Source: Oscillospiraceae bacterium (lineage in GTDB: Bacteria > Bacillota > Clostridia > Oscillospirales > Ruminococcaceae). From it: 31,811 nucleotides of DNA. Shown piece after piece: positions 23,566 through 31,236 of this stretch. The first letter of the stretch is position 1. Each line of letters begins with the position of its first letter. A program made the translations under genes and the position numbers. The notes under the pieces are model-generated. The model ran no database searches. It saw only the letters and a program-made list of their open reading frames with translations, and was not told the DNA's origin. The stretch is from NCBI GenBank assembly GCA_016295145.1, contig JAEDLR010000018.1, positions 1-31,811 of the forward strand, read 5' to 3'.

Positions 23566-26095
23566 ACCAACTGGTGCCCTCCTCCACATCTACTGTCAGT
23601 GGAACGGAGAGTATGCAGGCTTGCTCCATCTCCTCTTTCAGAATGCTTGCAGCCTTATCAGCATCCGCAAAAGGTGCTTCCACGATCAGTTCATCGTGAA
23701 TCTGCAAAATCAGCCGTGCCGAGGGCAATTCATCACGCAGTCTGCGCCATACGCGTACCATCGCCATTTTGATGATATCTGCTGCGCTGCCTTGGACGGG
23801 GGTGTTCATGGCGATGCGTTTGCCTGCAGCCTGTACCACTTTGTTGGATGCCTTCAGTTCCGGTACAGGACGTTTTCTGCCAAACATGGTAGAAACATAT
23901 CCATCGGCTTTGGCTTTCTCCACAGTATTATCCATGAATCTCTGCACCTCCGGAAAGGAGCGCAGATAATCCTTGATATACTTATCTGCCTTTGCAACCG
24001 ATACGCCAATATCTTTGGAGAGCGAAAACGCGCTGATGCCATACAGAATACCGAAATTCACGGCCTTTGCAGCACTTCGCATCTCCTTGCTGACCATCTC
24101 CTCAGGCAGATTGAATACCTGTGCCGCCGTGGTGCGGTGAATATCCCTGCCCTCTGTAAAGCATAAGCGCATATTTTCGTCACCGCAAAGATGTGCTACC
24201 AATCGCAGTTCGATCTGACTGTAGTCGGCATCCAATAGTGTGTGACCTTCGGCTGCAATAAAAAATTTGCGCATTTCTCTGCCTAACTCGGTGCGAACAG
24301 GAATGTTCTGCAAATTTGGTTCGGTAGAGGAGATACGCCCCGTTCGGGTTTCGGTCTGGCGGTAGCATGTGTGAATACGCCCGTCTGGTGCAATGGCTTT
24401 CAGCAGACCCTCCACGTAGGTGGAATTGAGCTTGTTAAGCTGACGATATTGCAAAATGGCATCTACAATGGGGCTTTGATTGCGTAATCCCTCAAGAACT
24501 TCTGCATTGGTTGACCAACCAGTCTTCGTCTTTTTGCCGGTTGGCAGTTGCATTTCGTCAAAGAGTACGACCCCAAGTTGCTTAGGTGAAAGAATATTGA
24601 AGCTGTGCCCTGCCATCTCGTAGATTTCCTGCTCCAACCGTTCAATGTCTTTGGTCAGCATCTCGCCGAAATCCCGTACACCGTTGGCATCTACGCGCAC
24701 ACCAACGGTTTCCATTTCTGCAAGAATCTCAACCAGCGGCATCTCAATTTTACGCAGCAGCGGCTCCATTTTTTGTTTGTGGATTTCATCCAGCAAGGTC
24801 TTTGTCAGCGTAGGCAGAATGGCAATATCCGCATAGACATCCAGTTCATGGGGATATGCGATGCCCATAGTCGCACACAGGCGTTCAATGGTGTATTCAG
24901 GGGTAGAGGGGTTCAGCAGATACGCACAGATCACCCCATCGTTGGTAAGATTGCAAAGCGCAAAACCCTGTTCCGTGCAGTGACGGTATACAGGCTTTGC
25001 ATCAAAGGTCTGTTTTTTCACAGCCGATGCAAAAAACGCATTCTGGCGGTCATAGTCGAGAATCCGCCCCATGTTCGTATCCCACGCAAGATACAGCAGC
25101 TTGTCGCGGTAGAGAAATGTTACCGTGAGATCATTGCGCTTGCAAAGCTGCTCCAGTTCCTCTGCCGAGATGCTTTTCTCGGTTGGCAGCGGGAGTTCTT
25201 CCGTTTTGTTCTCTGCCGTATCAGGCATCGCCGCGGCTTTGACTTGCAAGCGTTCCATCAGCTTGAACAGCTCCAGCTCGGTCAGTACAGCGGAAAGGGT
25301 CTGACTGTCCTGCTCTTTCGGCAGATAAGATTCCAAATCGCTGGGAATGGGCGCATCGGTGACGATGGTTGCCAGAAACTTGCTCTCCATCGCATCATCG
25401 TAGCCTGCCTCCAGCTTGCGTCGTACAGAGGGTGTCAGCTTGATTTGTGGAAGCTGCTGATACAGATTCTCCACCGTTGCGTATTCCTGAATCAGTGCCT
25501 TTGCTGTCTTTTCGCCAATGCCTGCCACACCCGAAATGTTGTCGGAGCTGTCGCCCATCAATGCTTTCAGATCAATCAAATGGATCGGCTCAAAGCCGTA
25601 TTCCTCACAAAACAGCGCAGTGTCATACAGTACCTGTTCGTGATTTTTCGCAAGGCAGACCTTAACATTTTGGTTGATTAGCTGCAAATTGTCACGGTCA
25701 CCTGTCAGAAGAATGCACTCTGCGCCGTGTTTGGTGCAGCTTGCCGCAAGCGTTCCGAGAATATCATCCGCCTCCCAGCCCTCACAGGTAATGACCGCAT
25801 ATCCCATTGCAGTCAGGATCTGTTTGGTGTATGGAAGCTGCATCGCCAGTTCATCCGGCATACCCTTGCGGTTTGCCTTGTAGGTTGCCACAGCCTTGTG
25901 CCGAAAGGTCTTTGCAGGCAGGTCAAAGGCGATGACAACCCCATCGGGGTGATATTCACCTGTGGCTCTCAGCAGGATATTAAAAAAACCGAAAATGGCA
26001 TTGGTATATATGCCCTTGTGGTTGGTCAGAGGCTTTACGCCGTAATAGGCGCGGTTGAGTATGCTGTTTCCATCGACAACAAGCAGCTTCATCAT
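23549..26095 (-). CDS. polA: DNA polymerase I
   Basis: PolA fills gaps and removes RNA primers in replication and repair. The 848-residue product has an N-terminal 5'-3' exonuclease (about 1-290, starting LLVVDGNSILNRAYYG). The central exonuclease-like region lacks the catalytic acidic motifs (FLYRDKLLYLAW where DxE is expected), so it probably does not proofread. The C-terminal polymerase domain has motif A LLDADYSQIELR, motif B RSAAKAVNFGILYG and motif C LQIHDELIVE. The start is ATG 26095 or the adjacent ATG 26092; AAAGGA favours the first. Length is typical for Bacillota. It overlaps rimI and has its own promoter. Confidence 0.96.
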   Translation of the reverse strand: MMKLLVVDGNSILNRAYYGVKPLTNHKGIYTNAIFGFFNILLRATGEYHPDGVVIAFDLPAKTFRHKAVATYKANRKGMPDELAMQLPYTKQILTAMGYAVITCEGWEADDILGTLAASCTKHGAECILLTGDRDNLQLINQNVKVCLAKNHEQVLYDTALFCEEYGFEPIHLIDLKALMGDSSDNISGVAGIGEKTAKALIQEYATVENLYQQLPQIKLTPSVRRKLEAGYDDAMESKFLATIVTDAPIPSDLESYLPKEQDSQTLSAVLTELELFKLMERLQVKAAAMPDTAENKTEELPLPTEKSISAEELEQLCKRNDLTVTFLYRDKLLYLAWDTNMGRILDYDRQNAFFASAVKKQTFDAKPVYRHCTEQGFALCNLTNDGVICAYLLNPSTPEYTIERLCATMGIAYPHELDVYADIAILPTLTKTLLDEIHKQKMEPLLRKIEMPLVEILAEMETVGVRVDANGVRDFGEMLTKDIERLEQEIYEMAGHSFNILSPKQLGVVLFDEMQLPTGKKTKTGWSTNAEVLEGLRNQSPIVDAILQYRQLNKLNSTYVEGLLKAIAPDGRIHTCYRQTETRTGRISSTEPNLQNIPVRTELGREMRKFFIAAEGHTLLDADYSQIELRLVAHLCGDENMRLCFTEGRDIHRTTAAQVFNLPEEMVSKEMRSAAKAVNFGILYGISAFSLSKDIGVSVAKADKYIKDYLRSFPEVQRFMDNTVEKAKADGYVSTMFGRKRPVPELKASNKVVQAAGKRIAMNTPVQGSAADIIKMAMVRVWRRLRDELPSARLILQIHDELIVEAPFADADKAASILKEEMEQACILSVPLTVDVEEGTSWYDAKG

Positions 26096-26132
26096 TGACC
26101 CATCCTTTCGTGCCTTGTGATTCTTTTTTTCT

Positions 26133-26161
26133 ATTTTACCATGATTTTCAGGAACCGTCAA
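26133..26161 (-). promoter_or_regulatory. Promoter of polA-rimI
   Basis: On the minus strand TTGACG (26161-26156), 17 bases and TAAAAT (26138-26133) preceded by TGG. It is back to back with the promoter of the regulator gene. Confidence 0.75.
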
Positions 26162-26178
26162 GTGCGACATTCTCCTAC

Positions 26179-26206
26179 TTGACCTTTTCCGGATTTATGG
26201 TATAAT
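26179..26206 (+). promoter_or_regulatory. Promoter of the fusion regulator gene
   Basis: TTGACC (26179-26184), a 16-base spacer and TATAAT (26201-26206) preceded by TGG. The leader is short and leads into AAGGGGGGAT before the TTG start. Confidence 0.75.
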
Positions 26207-26233
26207 AAATGGAAAGAAAAAGGGGGGATACCT

Positions 26234-28426
26234 TTGAGAAAAACATATAAAATCGCGGTGGTTGCGGAGAAATTGTTTGACGACTTCACATGGGGTGTGC
26301 TACATGGCGTGTTCGCGCAGGCAAAGCAAGAGGGGATCGCGCTATTGGTTGTTGCGCCAAATAATCCTGCCCCGATGTATGCAGAGCATTTTCAGGGCGA
26401 GTGCAACATCTACCGTGCCATACCCTTTGATGCAGTGGACGCGGTGCTGTATATCCCGACCCAGAGTACGGATTCTCCCATTACGCCAATGCTCTGCCAG
26501 CTTTTGCAGGAAAAATGTCATGTGCCGTGTATCACTGTGGGCAGAGCTATGAATGACTGGGACTGCATTGCTACTGACACCAATGCACAAATTCAGATGC
26601 TGCTGCATCACATGACTGTGTACCACGGCTATTCTGAACTTGGTGTCATGACGGATCACACACGCCCTGATGAATCGGAGCGGTTCCGTCGCCTGATTGC
26701 GGAAAACGCTGAGTGCCCCGTGACATATTTTGAAAGTAATGGTACCGATGGGGAAATTCGCGCATTGGGTGAGCAAATGCTCCGGGGCGAGGTGCAGCGT
26801 CCCCGTGCCATGTTGTTTTCCCATGATGCTATGGCAATTGCCTTTTGCGATACCATGGCAGCAGGGGGAATGCAGATTCCACAGGATATTGCCATTGCAG
26901 GGTTTGGCGCATCTTTGCAGGCAGCGTATCATATCCCGAAAATTGCAAGCGTTTCCCGACCGTTGCATCAGGCAGGCATGGAGGCGGTGGTTCGTTTGTT
27001 GGCGCGTTGCCGCAACATACAGTATACCCCATGGGATATCACAACAGACATCGGCTCAATGGAATGCGGTACCACCTGCGGCTGCTCCGAACTGGATATG
27101 GCGTTCCCGATGATGGTGTTCCGCCGCAAAAAGACCGTTGATGACAGTATGGCAGCGTTTTCCAATGCCAATGTCATGGTTTCTCTGGAGTGCGCCGAGA
27201 ATCTCATGCAGTTTCAGCAAACACTGACAGAAAAATCCTATGTACTGAACAATGTGACCCGTTATGCCCTCTGCCTTTGCATGGATTGGGACGCAATGGA
27301 AGATGGCAATGCCTATCGGACGGAAGGCTATTCCGAGATGATGCAGGTCAGCGATGCATCGGGTATTCCGATTGTTTTTCCGTTATCGCAGTTACTGCCT
27401 CCCTCTATGCGAAACGATGCCGCTACTGTGGATTTTATTCTGCCGCTGCATTTCAATGCAAGATGCTATGGCTATGCGGTCATGCGTATGGACGAGCATC
27501 CCGAGTTGTACAATCAGGTAATGGCATCATGGAACGAATGTATCTGCAACGGTTTGGAATTTATCCGTGTGCGCAATCATCTGATGCGTGTTTCCAGCCG
27601 CCTTTCCTTTTCGGCTGTGCGTGACCCATTTACGGGTCTGTTTGATCGTCAGGCAATTTCGCAGTTTTTGCAACAGTATGCTGCACAGGCAGCGCAGACC
27701 CATACATATCTGATGTTGACGGCACTGGATATTGATTATCTTACGTATATTAACAATCAGTACGGCTATGCCGAAGGCGACACTTTGATTCTGAATATTG
27801 CAAAGCTGCTCAGCACCATCTGCACCATGAACCAGACCTGTTTCCGTCTGGATGGCGGCAGATTTCTGGTGACAGGCGTGCGGGATACCGAGCAGGATTG
27901 CAGAGAGTGGCACAAACAACTGGATTTGCAAGTGCGCGAGTATAATCAGATCAACGGACTGCCCTACGCAGTATCGCTTTCACTGGGAAAACAGGTGATA
28001 CAATGCAACGGTGAAACGAAGCTGCAGGAGATGATTACAGATGTGATGGCCCGGTGCGACCGCAAGCAGGAGGAAGTTCGTAAACGAAGTGCTTTGCCCC
28101 ATTATATGGAAATGCTGCTTCTGCGCAAAGCGATTTATGCTGCCCCCCAACGCCGCTGGAATATTGATGAAATGTGCAATGAGGTATACCTCAGCCGCAC
28201 CTATTTCCAGACCATATACCACAAATTTTTCGGTGTAAGTTGTAAGCAGGATGTGACCGACAGTAAAATGATCTGCGCCAAACGATTGCTTCGCACAACC
28301 AATGCATCCATTGCAGAGATCGCCGAACAGTGCGCCTATGATAATGTCACCTCGTTTCTGCGTCGATTCAAACAGTGTACCGGTTTTTCTCCCGACCAGT
28401 TTCGCCGTATGATGCAGGCAGTGTGA
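26234..28426 (+). CDS. Regulator fusing LacI-type sensor, degenerate GGDEF and AraC DNA-binding domain
   Basis: The 730-residue product begins directly as a periplasmic-binding/LacI-type sensor (about 1-280, from YKIAVVAEKLFDDFTWGV; includes RPRAMLFSHDAMAIAFCD and PQDIAIAGFG) without an N-terminal helix-turn-helix. A middle, possibly GAF-like region (about 300-455) follows. Then comes a GGDEF-fold domain (about 462-610) with DIDYLTYINNQYGYAEGD but DGGRF (540-544) in place of GGDEF, so it is probably not an active cyclase. The C-terminus (about 635-730) is a double AraC helix-turn-helix ending ITEIAEQ-like IAEIAEQCAYDNVTSFLRRF. The TTG start follows AGGGGGGAT. No signal peptide: it is a cytosolic transcription factor. 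Sugar sensing and control of the next gene are inferred. Confidence 0.85.
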   Translation: MRKTYKIAVVAEKLFDDFTWGVLHGVFAQAKQEGIALLVVAPNNPAPMYAEHFQGECNIYRAIPFDAVDAVLYIPTQSTDSPITPMLCQLLQEKCHVPCITVGRAMNDWDCIATDTNAQIQMLLHHMTVYHGYSELGVMTDHTRPDESERFRRLIAENAECPVTYFESNGTDGEIRALGEQMLRGEVQRPRAMLFSHDAMAIAFCDTMAAGGMQIPQDIAIAGFGASLQAAYHIPKIASVSRPLHQAGMEAVVRLLARCRNIQYTPWDITTDIGSMECGTTCGCSELDMAFPMMVFRRKKTVDDSMAAFSNANVMVSLECAENLMQFQQTLTEKSYVLNNVTRYALCLCMDWDAMEDGNAYRTEGYSEMMQVSDASGIPIVFPLSQLLPPSMRNDAATVDFILPLHFNARCYGYAVMRMDEHPELYNQVMASWNECICNGLEFIRVRNHLMRVSSRLSFSAVRDPFTGLFDRQAISQFLQQYAAQAAQTHTYLMLTALDIDYLTYINNQYGYAEGDTLILNIAKLLSTICTMNQTCFRLDGGRFLVTGVRDTEQDCREWHKQLDLQVREYNQINGLPYAVSLSLGKQVIQCNGETKLQEMITDVMARCDRKQEEVRKRSALPHYMEMLLLRKAIYAAPQRRWNIDEMCNEVYLSRTYFQTIYHKFFGVSCKQDVTDSKMICAKRLLRTTNASIAEIAEQCAYDNVTSFLRRFKQCTGFSPDQFRRMMQAV

Positions 28427-28441
28427 GCATAGAGTACATAA

Positions 28442-28454
28442 TGTAAATTTTACA
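28442..28454 (+). promoter_or_regulatory. Palindromic candidate operator upstream of the second dockerin gene
   Basis: TGTAAATTTTACA is a perfect odd-length palindrome (arms TGTAAA/TTTACA) placed 13 bases upstream of the -35. This position suits an activator. Its binding protein is unknown; the regulator encoded just upstream is a candidate. Confidence 0.4.
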
Positions 28455-28467
28455 CTACTTTTTATCA

Positions 28468-28496
28468 TTGACACTTTGTAGAATTTCTGCTAGAAT
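28468..28496 (+). promoter_or_regulatory. Promoter of the second dockerin gene
   Basis: TTGACA (28468-28473), a 17-base spacer and TAGAAT (28491-28496) preceded by TGC. The leader of about 40 bases ends in GGGAGGATTATC before the ATG. Confidence 0.8.
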
Positions 28497-28541
28497 ATAC
28501 ACATATAGCTCCGCAAGAGAGCGCAATAAGGGAGGATTATC

Positions 28542-30260
28542 ATGAAATCAGCACACAAAGCACTTGCCATATCTCTGTCTACGCTGACAGCGGCTATGGC
28601 GATCGCAGCACCGCAGCCCCGGAATGGCGGTGGTGTCAATCTCACGGCGTCGGCATTGTCCATCAGTGATATGCCGTCCGAGTACCAGTATGCAGCGGAC
28701 TGGATCTGGGAAAACCGTATCTGCGCGGAGAATTCCACGGGTTCGGGCTATAACAACCAGTCCAAGCGTTACAACGGTATGTTCGACCAGATCATTGACG
28801 GCCAGGGCACACTCAATTATATTGTGCGTTGGCATTCTACCAAGACCATCACACTGCAGCAGCGTCAGAAACTTGAGGTAGCCCTTGAGGAGTGCGTGAA
28901 CGCATGGACAGACTACCTCGTCGATTACGATAGCTGGCCCTATCAGCATATTGATGTTCGTATCGTTGGCTGGGCAGTGACCGACCCTTCGCTGCTGTTG
29001 GATCTGCAATCCGATGAGATTGTCTATACGCAAACCGAGCCGTATACCATTCAGGCCGGAGAAAGTCAGGAGATTCCTACGACGATGGCAAGCGGTCCCA
29101 GCGAGCTTTCCCGTTTTGACCATTTCTTTGATGAAAGCTACCAGTACCCCGGCGGATTGGATAAACGCTTCGACCAGTATCTTTGGGCAACACAAGGTTT
29201 CCCGGATTACGGCGGGTGCGGCGGTGACTGGGGTCAGCGTCTTTCCGATAATTACTACATCGGCATCGCAGAGGGTACCAGTTCCAAGCACGTCCAGATC
29301 CATGAACTGGGGCACGGCTTCGGTATTACGGATTTCTACGGTGGCGAGGGCGCATCCGATGGCTTCCCGCCCGGAGGTTTTCCTGGCAACGGCACTTCTA
29401 TCATGATGGCAGGCTCCTCAGCCGTTATTACCGATTTTGATGGTTGGCTGCTTCGCTATATGTGGTCAAAGCTGTTGACTGAAACCGGCAGAATTGATCT
29501 TGCCAATGCCGTCGGCCCTGATTCGATTGTCGGCACACAGCCTTCTGTGACCACCACTACAACAACGACTACCTCCACAACTACCACAACCACTACGACC
29601 GCAACCAATCCGCCTGTAGGCGATGTTGTATCCCTGCCGGTGAATTATGACAGCAGTAACCAGTATTGGTTGGTGGATACCAACGGTGCTACTACCATTA
29701 CACTGGAGGCCACCGGTCTGCCGTGGGCAGCCTTGAATGGCGGATACGGCTATTGGGATTCTGTAGACAGCGAGTGGGTATCGGGCAAGTACCAGTTTGA
29801 GAACAGCCTTGGTGATGACGGCGTGGAAACGATCACCATTACGATTCCAGAGGAGGATGCGACTGCACAGCTGCAAATTCAGGTATACTATTATGCACAG
29901 TGGAGCAATGATGCCAATGATATGGTAGATCAGGATCCCAGTACACTGCAATTCCGTGCATACGGTGTGACTACTACTACGACAACTTCATCCACCACCA
30001 CATCTACCACGACAACTTCAACCACCACCACTGATTCCAGCATAGAGCCTCCCGTTGCTACGCTGATCGGCGATGTCAATTGTGACGGCAATGTCAAGAT
30101 CGGTGATGTGATTCTGTTCAACCGCTTCCTGGCAGAGGACGGCACGGCAGAAATCAGCGAACAGGGTCTGCGCAATGCTGATGCGGACTTCAGCGGCGGC
30201 ACATCCAGCGATGATGCCGTTGCAATCCTGCGCATTCTGGCGGGTCTGAATATGCAATAA
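28542..30260 (+). CDS. Secreted dockerin protein with metzincin-like HExxHxxGxxD domain
   Basis: The 572-residue product has a signal peptide (about residues 1-23 or longer, rich in Ala) and a large N-terminal domain (about 40-330) that I cannot assign to a named family. It contains IHELGHGFGITDFYGGEG with H254, E255, H258 and D264, the zinc-site pattern of metzincin-like peptidases. A possible Met-turn is SIMMAGSS (M288/M289), and GGDWGQRL lies upstream. Similar domains occur, from memory, in secreted fungal and actinobacterial proteins with cellulose-binding modules. Then follow a Thr linker, a beta-rich module homologous to that in the GH9 protein (about 360-475), a second Thr linker (477-500) and a dockerin (508-572). 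Protease, esterase or binding function is open. Confidence 0.88.
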   Translation: MKSAHKALAISLSTLTAAMAIAAPQPRNGGGVNLTASALSISDMPSEYQYAADWIWENRICAENSTGSGYNNQSKRYNGMFDQIIDGQGTLNYIVRWHSTKTITLQQRQKLEVALEECVNAWTDYLVDYDSWPYQHIDVRIVGWAVTDPSLLLDLQSDEIVYTQTEPYTIQAGESQEIPTTMASGPSELSRFDHFFDESYQYPGGLDKRFDQYLWATQGFPDYGGCGGDWGQRLSDNYYIGIAEGTSSKHVQIHELGHGFGITDFYGGEGASDGFPPGGFPGNGTSIMMAGSSAVITDFDGWLLRYMWSKLLTETGRIDLANAVGPDSIVGTQPSVTTTTTTTTSTTTTTTTTATNPPVGDVVSLPVNYDSSNQYWLVDTNGATTITLEATGLPWAALNGGYGYWDSVDSEWVSGKYQFENSLGDDGVETITITIPEEDATAQLQIQVYYYAQWSNDANDMVDQDPSTLQFRAYGVTTTTTTSSTTTSTTTTSTTTTDSSIEPPVATLIGDVNCDGNVKIGDVILFNRFLAEDGTAEISEQGLRNADADFSGGTSSDDAVAILRILAGLNMQ

Positions 30261-30276
30261 ATCCATTTTGAAAACG

Positions 30277-30311
30277 GCTCTCTGTGCTTCGGCGCAGGGA
30301 GCTGCTTGTTA
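30277..30311 (+). terminator. UUCG-loop hairpin after the second dockerin gene
   Basis: An 11-bp stem with two G-U pairs (30277-30287 with 30292-30302) and a TTCG tetraloop is followed by TGCTTGTTAT. The stem is stable but the T-tract is weak. Confidence 0.65.
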
Positions 30312-30346
30312 TATCAAAAAAATTTTTCGAAGCGCCACAAACGCTA

Positions 30347-30375
30347 TTGACAAAAGACGGCAAACCTGATAAAAT
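30347..30375 (+). promoter_or_regulatory. Promoter of nrdG-nrdD
   Basis: Consensus TTGACA (30347-30352), a 17-base spacer and TAAAAT (30370-30375) preceded by TGA. The predicted start near 30382 falls at the edge of the first NrdR box. Confidence 0.82.
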
Positions 30376-30381
30376 AGACAT

Positions 30382-30429
30382 ACCGCAAATGTTGTGGTTG
30401 GGAAACGCATAAAACACTATATGTTGTGT
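30382..30429 (+). promoter_or_regulatory. Tandem NrdR boxes
   Basis: ACACTATATGTTGTGT (30414-30429) is a close match to the NrdR box consensus. A weaker box, ACCGCAAATGTTGTGG (30382-30397), lies exactly 32 bases upstream, three helical turns as in known NrdR operators. Both are just downstream of the -10, where the ATP/dATP-sensing repressor would block transcription. Confidence 0.8.
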
Positions 30430-30520
30430 TCCGAACGATTTCGACACTGCGATAATCACGCAAATACATTCAATGATCAAGGCATCAGACCCATATGTGC
30501 CAAGAAAGGGGAGCAGGCAA

Positions 30521-31222
30521 ATGATTTTAGCAGGTATGCAAAATCTGACGTTGCTGGATTTCCCCGGGAAGACCGCCTGTACGGTTTTTACTTACGGCTG
30601 TAATTTCCGTTGCCCTTTTTGTCACAATGCGTCGCTGGTGACAGATGCAAAGCCCGATATGCCACTGGATGTGGAAACGGTTTATTCGTATCTGCGCAAG
30701 CGGCAAGGGCTGCTGGACGGTGTGTGTATCACAGGCGGCGAGCCGCTGCTGCAAAGGGATCTGGAGGATTTCATTCGTTCCATCCGTGCGCTGGGCTATG
30801 CTGTGAAGCTGGATACCAACGGTTCTATGCCGGAACGGTTGATTGCTATGTGTGAAAGCGGTCTGATCGATATGGTTGCCATGGATATCAAGAATGCCCC
30901 TGCATTGTATGCTTCTACAGCAGGTACCGAACAGGTATCGGTGGAGGCTGTCAACGAGAGTGTGCGTTATCTGATGCGTGGCAAAGTATCCTATGAGTTC
31001 CGCACAACCGTCGTGCAGGAGTATCATGATGCGGAATCTTTTGCTGTGATCGGCAAATGGCTGCAGGGCGCGGATGCGTATTATCTGCAGCAGTTCCGGG
31101 ATTCCGGCGCATTGATCTGTTCCGGGTTGCACGCCTGCAGCCCATCGCAGATGCATCAATACCTCGAAATCGTGCAAAACTATATCCCACGCGCTGCGTT
31201 GCGCGGAATCGAAATGAAATAA
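30521..31222 (+). CDS. nrdG: Anaerobic ribonucleotide reductase activating protein (radical SAM)
   Basis: This radical SAM enzyme would install the glycyl radical on NrdD. The 233-residue product has the cluster motif CNFRCPFC near the N-terminus, preceded by LLDFPGKTACTVFTYG, and the GGEPLLQ motif. It resembles the longer NrdG-type (about 230 residues) activases. The ATG at 30521 follows AAGGGGAG; the frame is open upstream to 30473 without an RBS. It precedes nrdD by only 14 bases, the reverse of the common nrdD-nrdG order, and both are under the NrdR boxes. It could activate another glycyl-radical enzyme, but the neighbour makes NrdD the likely partner. Confidence 0.9.
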   Translation: MILAGMQNLTLLDFPGKTACTVFTYGCNFRCPFCHNASLVTDAKPDMPLDVETVYSYLRKRQGLLDGVCITGGEPLLQRDLEDFIRSIRALGYAVKLDTNGSMPERLIAMCESGLIDMVAMDIKNAPALYASTAGTEQVSVEAVNESVRYLMRGKVSYEFRTTVVQEYHDAESFAVIGKWLQGADAYYLQQFRDSGALICSGLHACSPSQMHQYLEIVQNYIPRAALRGIEMK

Positions 31223-31236
31223 GGAGTCAATGCATT

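Noticed and set aside
24605..25681. 358-codon plus-strand reading frame
   Set aside because: Opposite polA; composition is that of a complement frame and no domain is recognisable.
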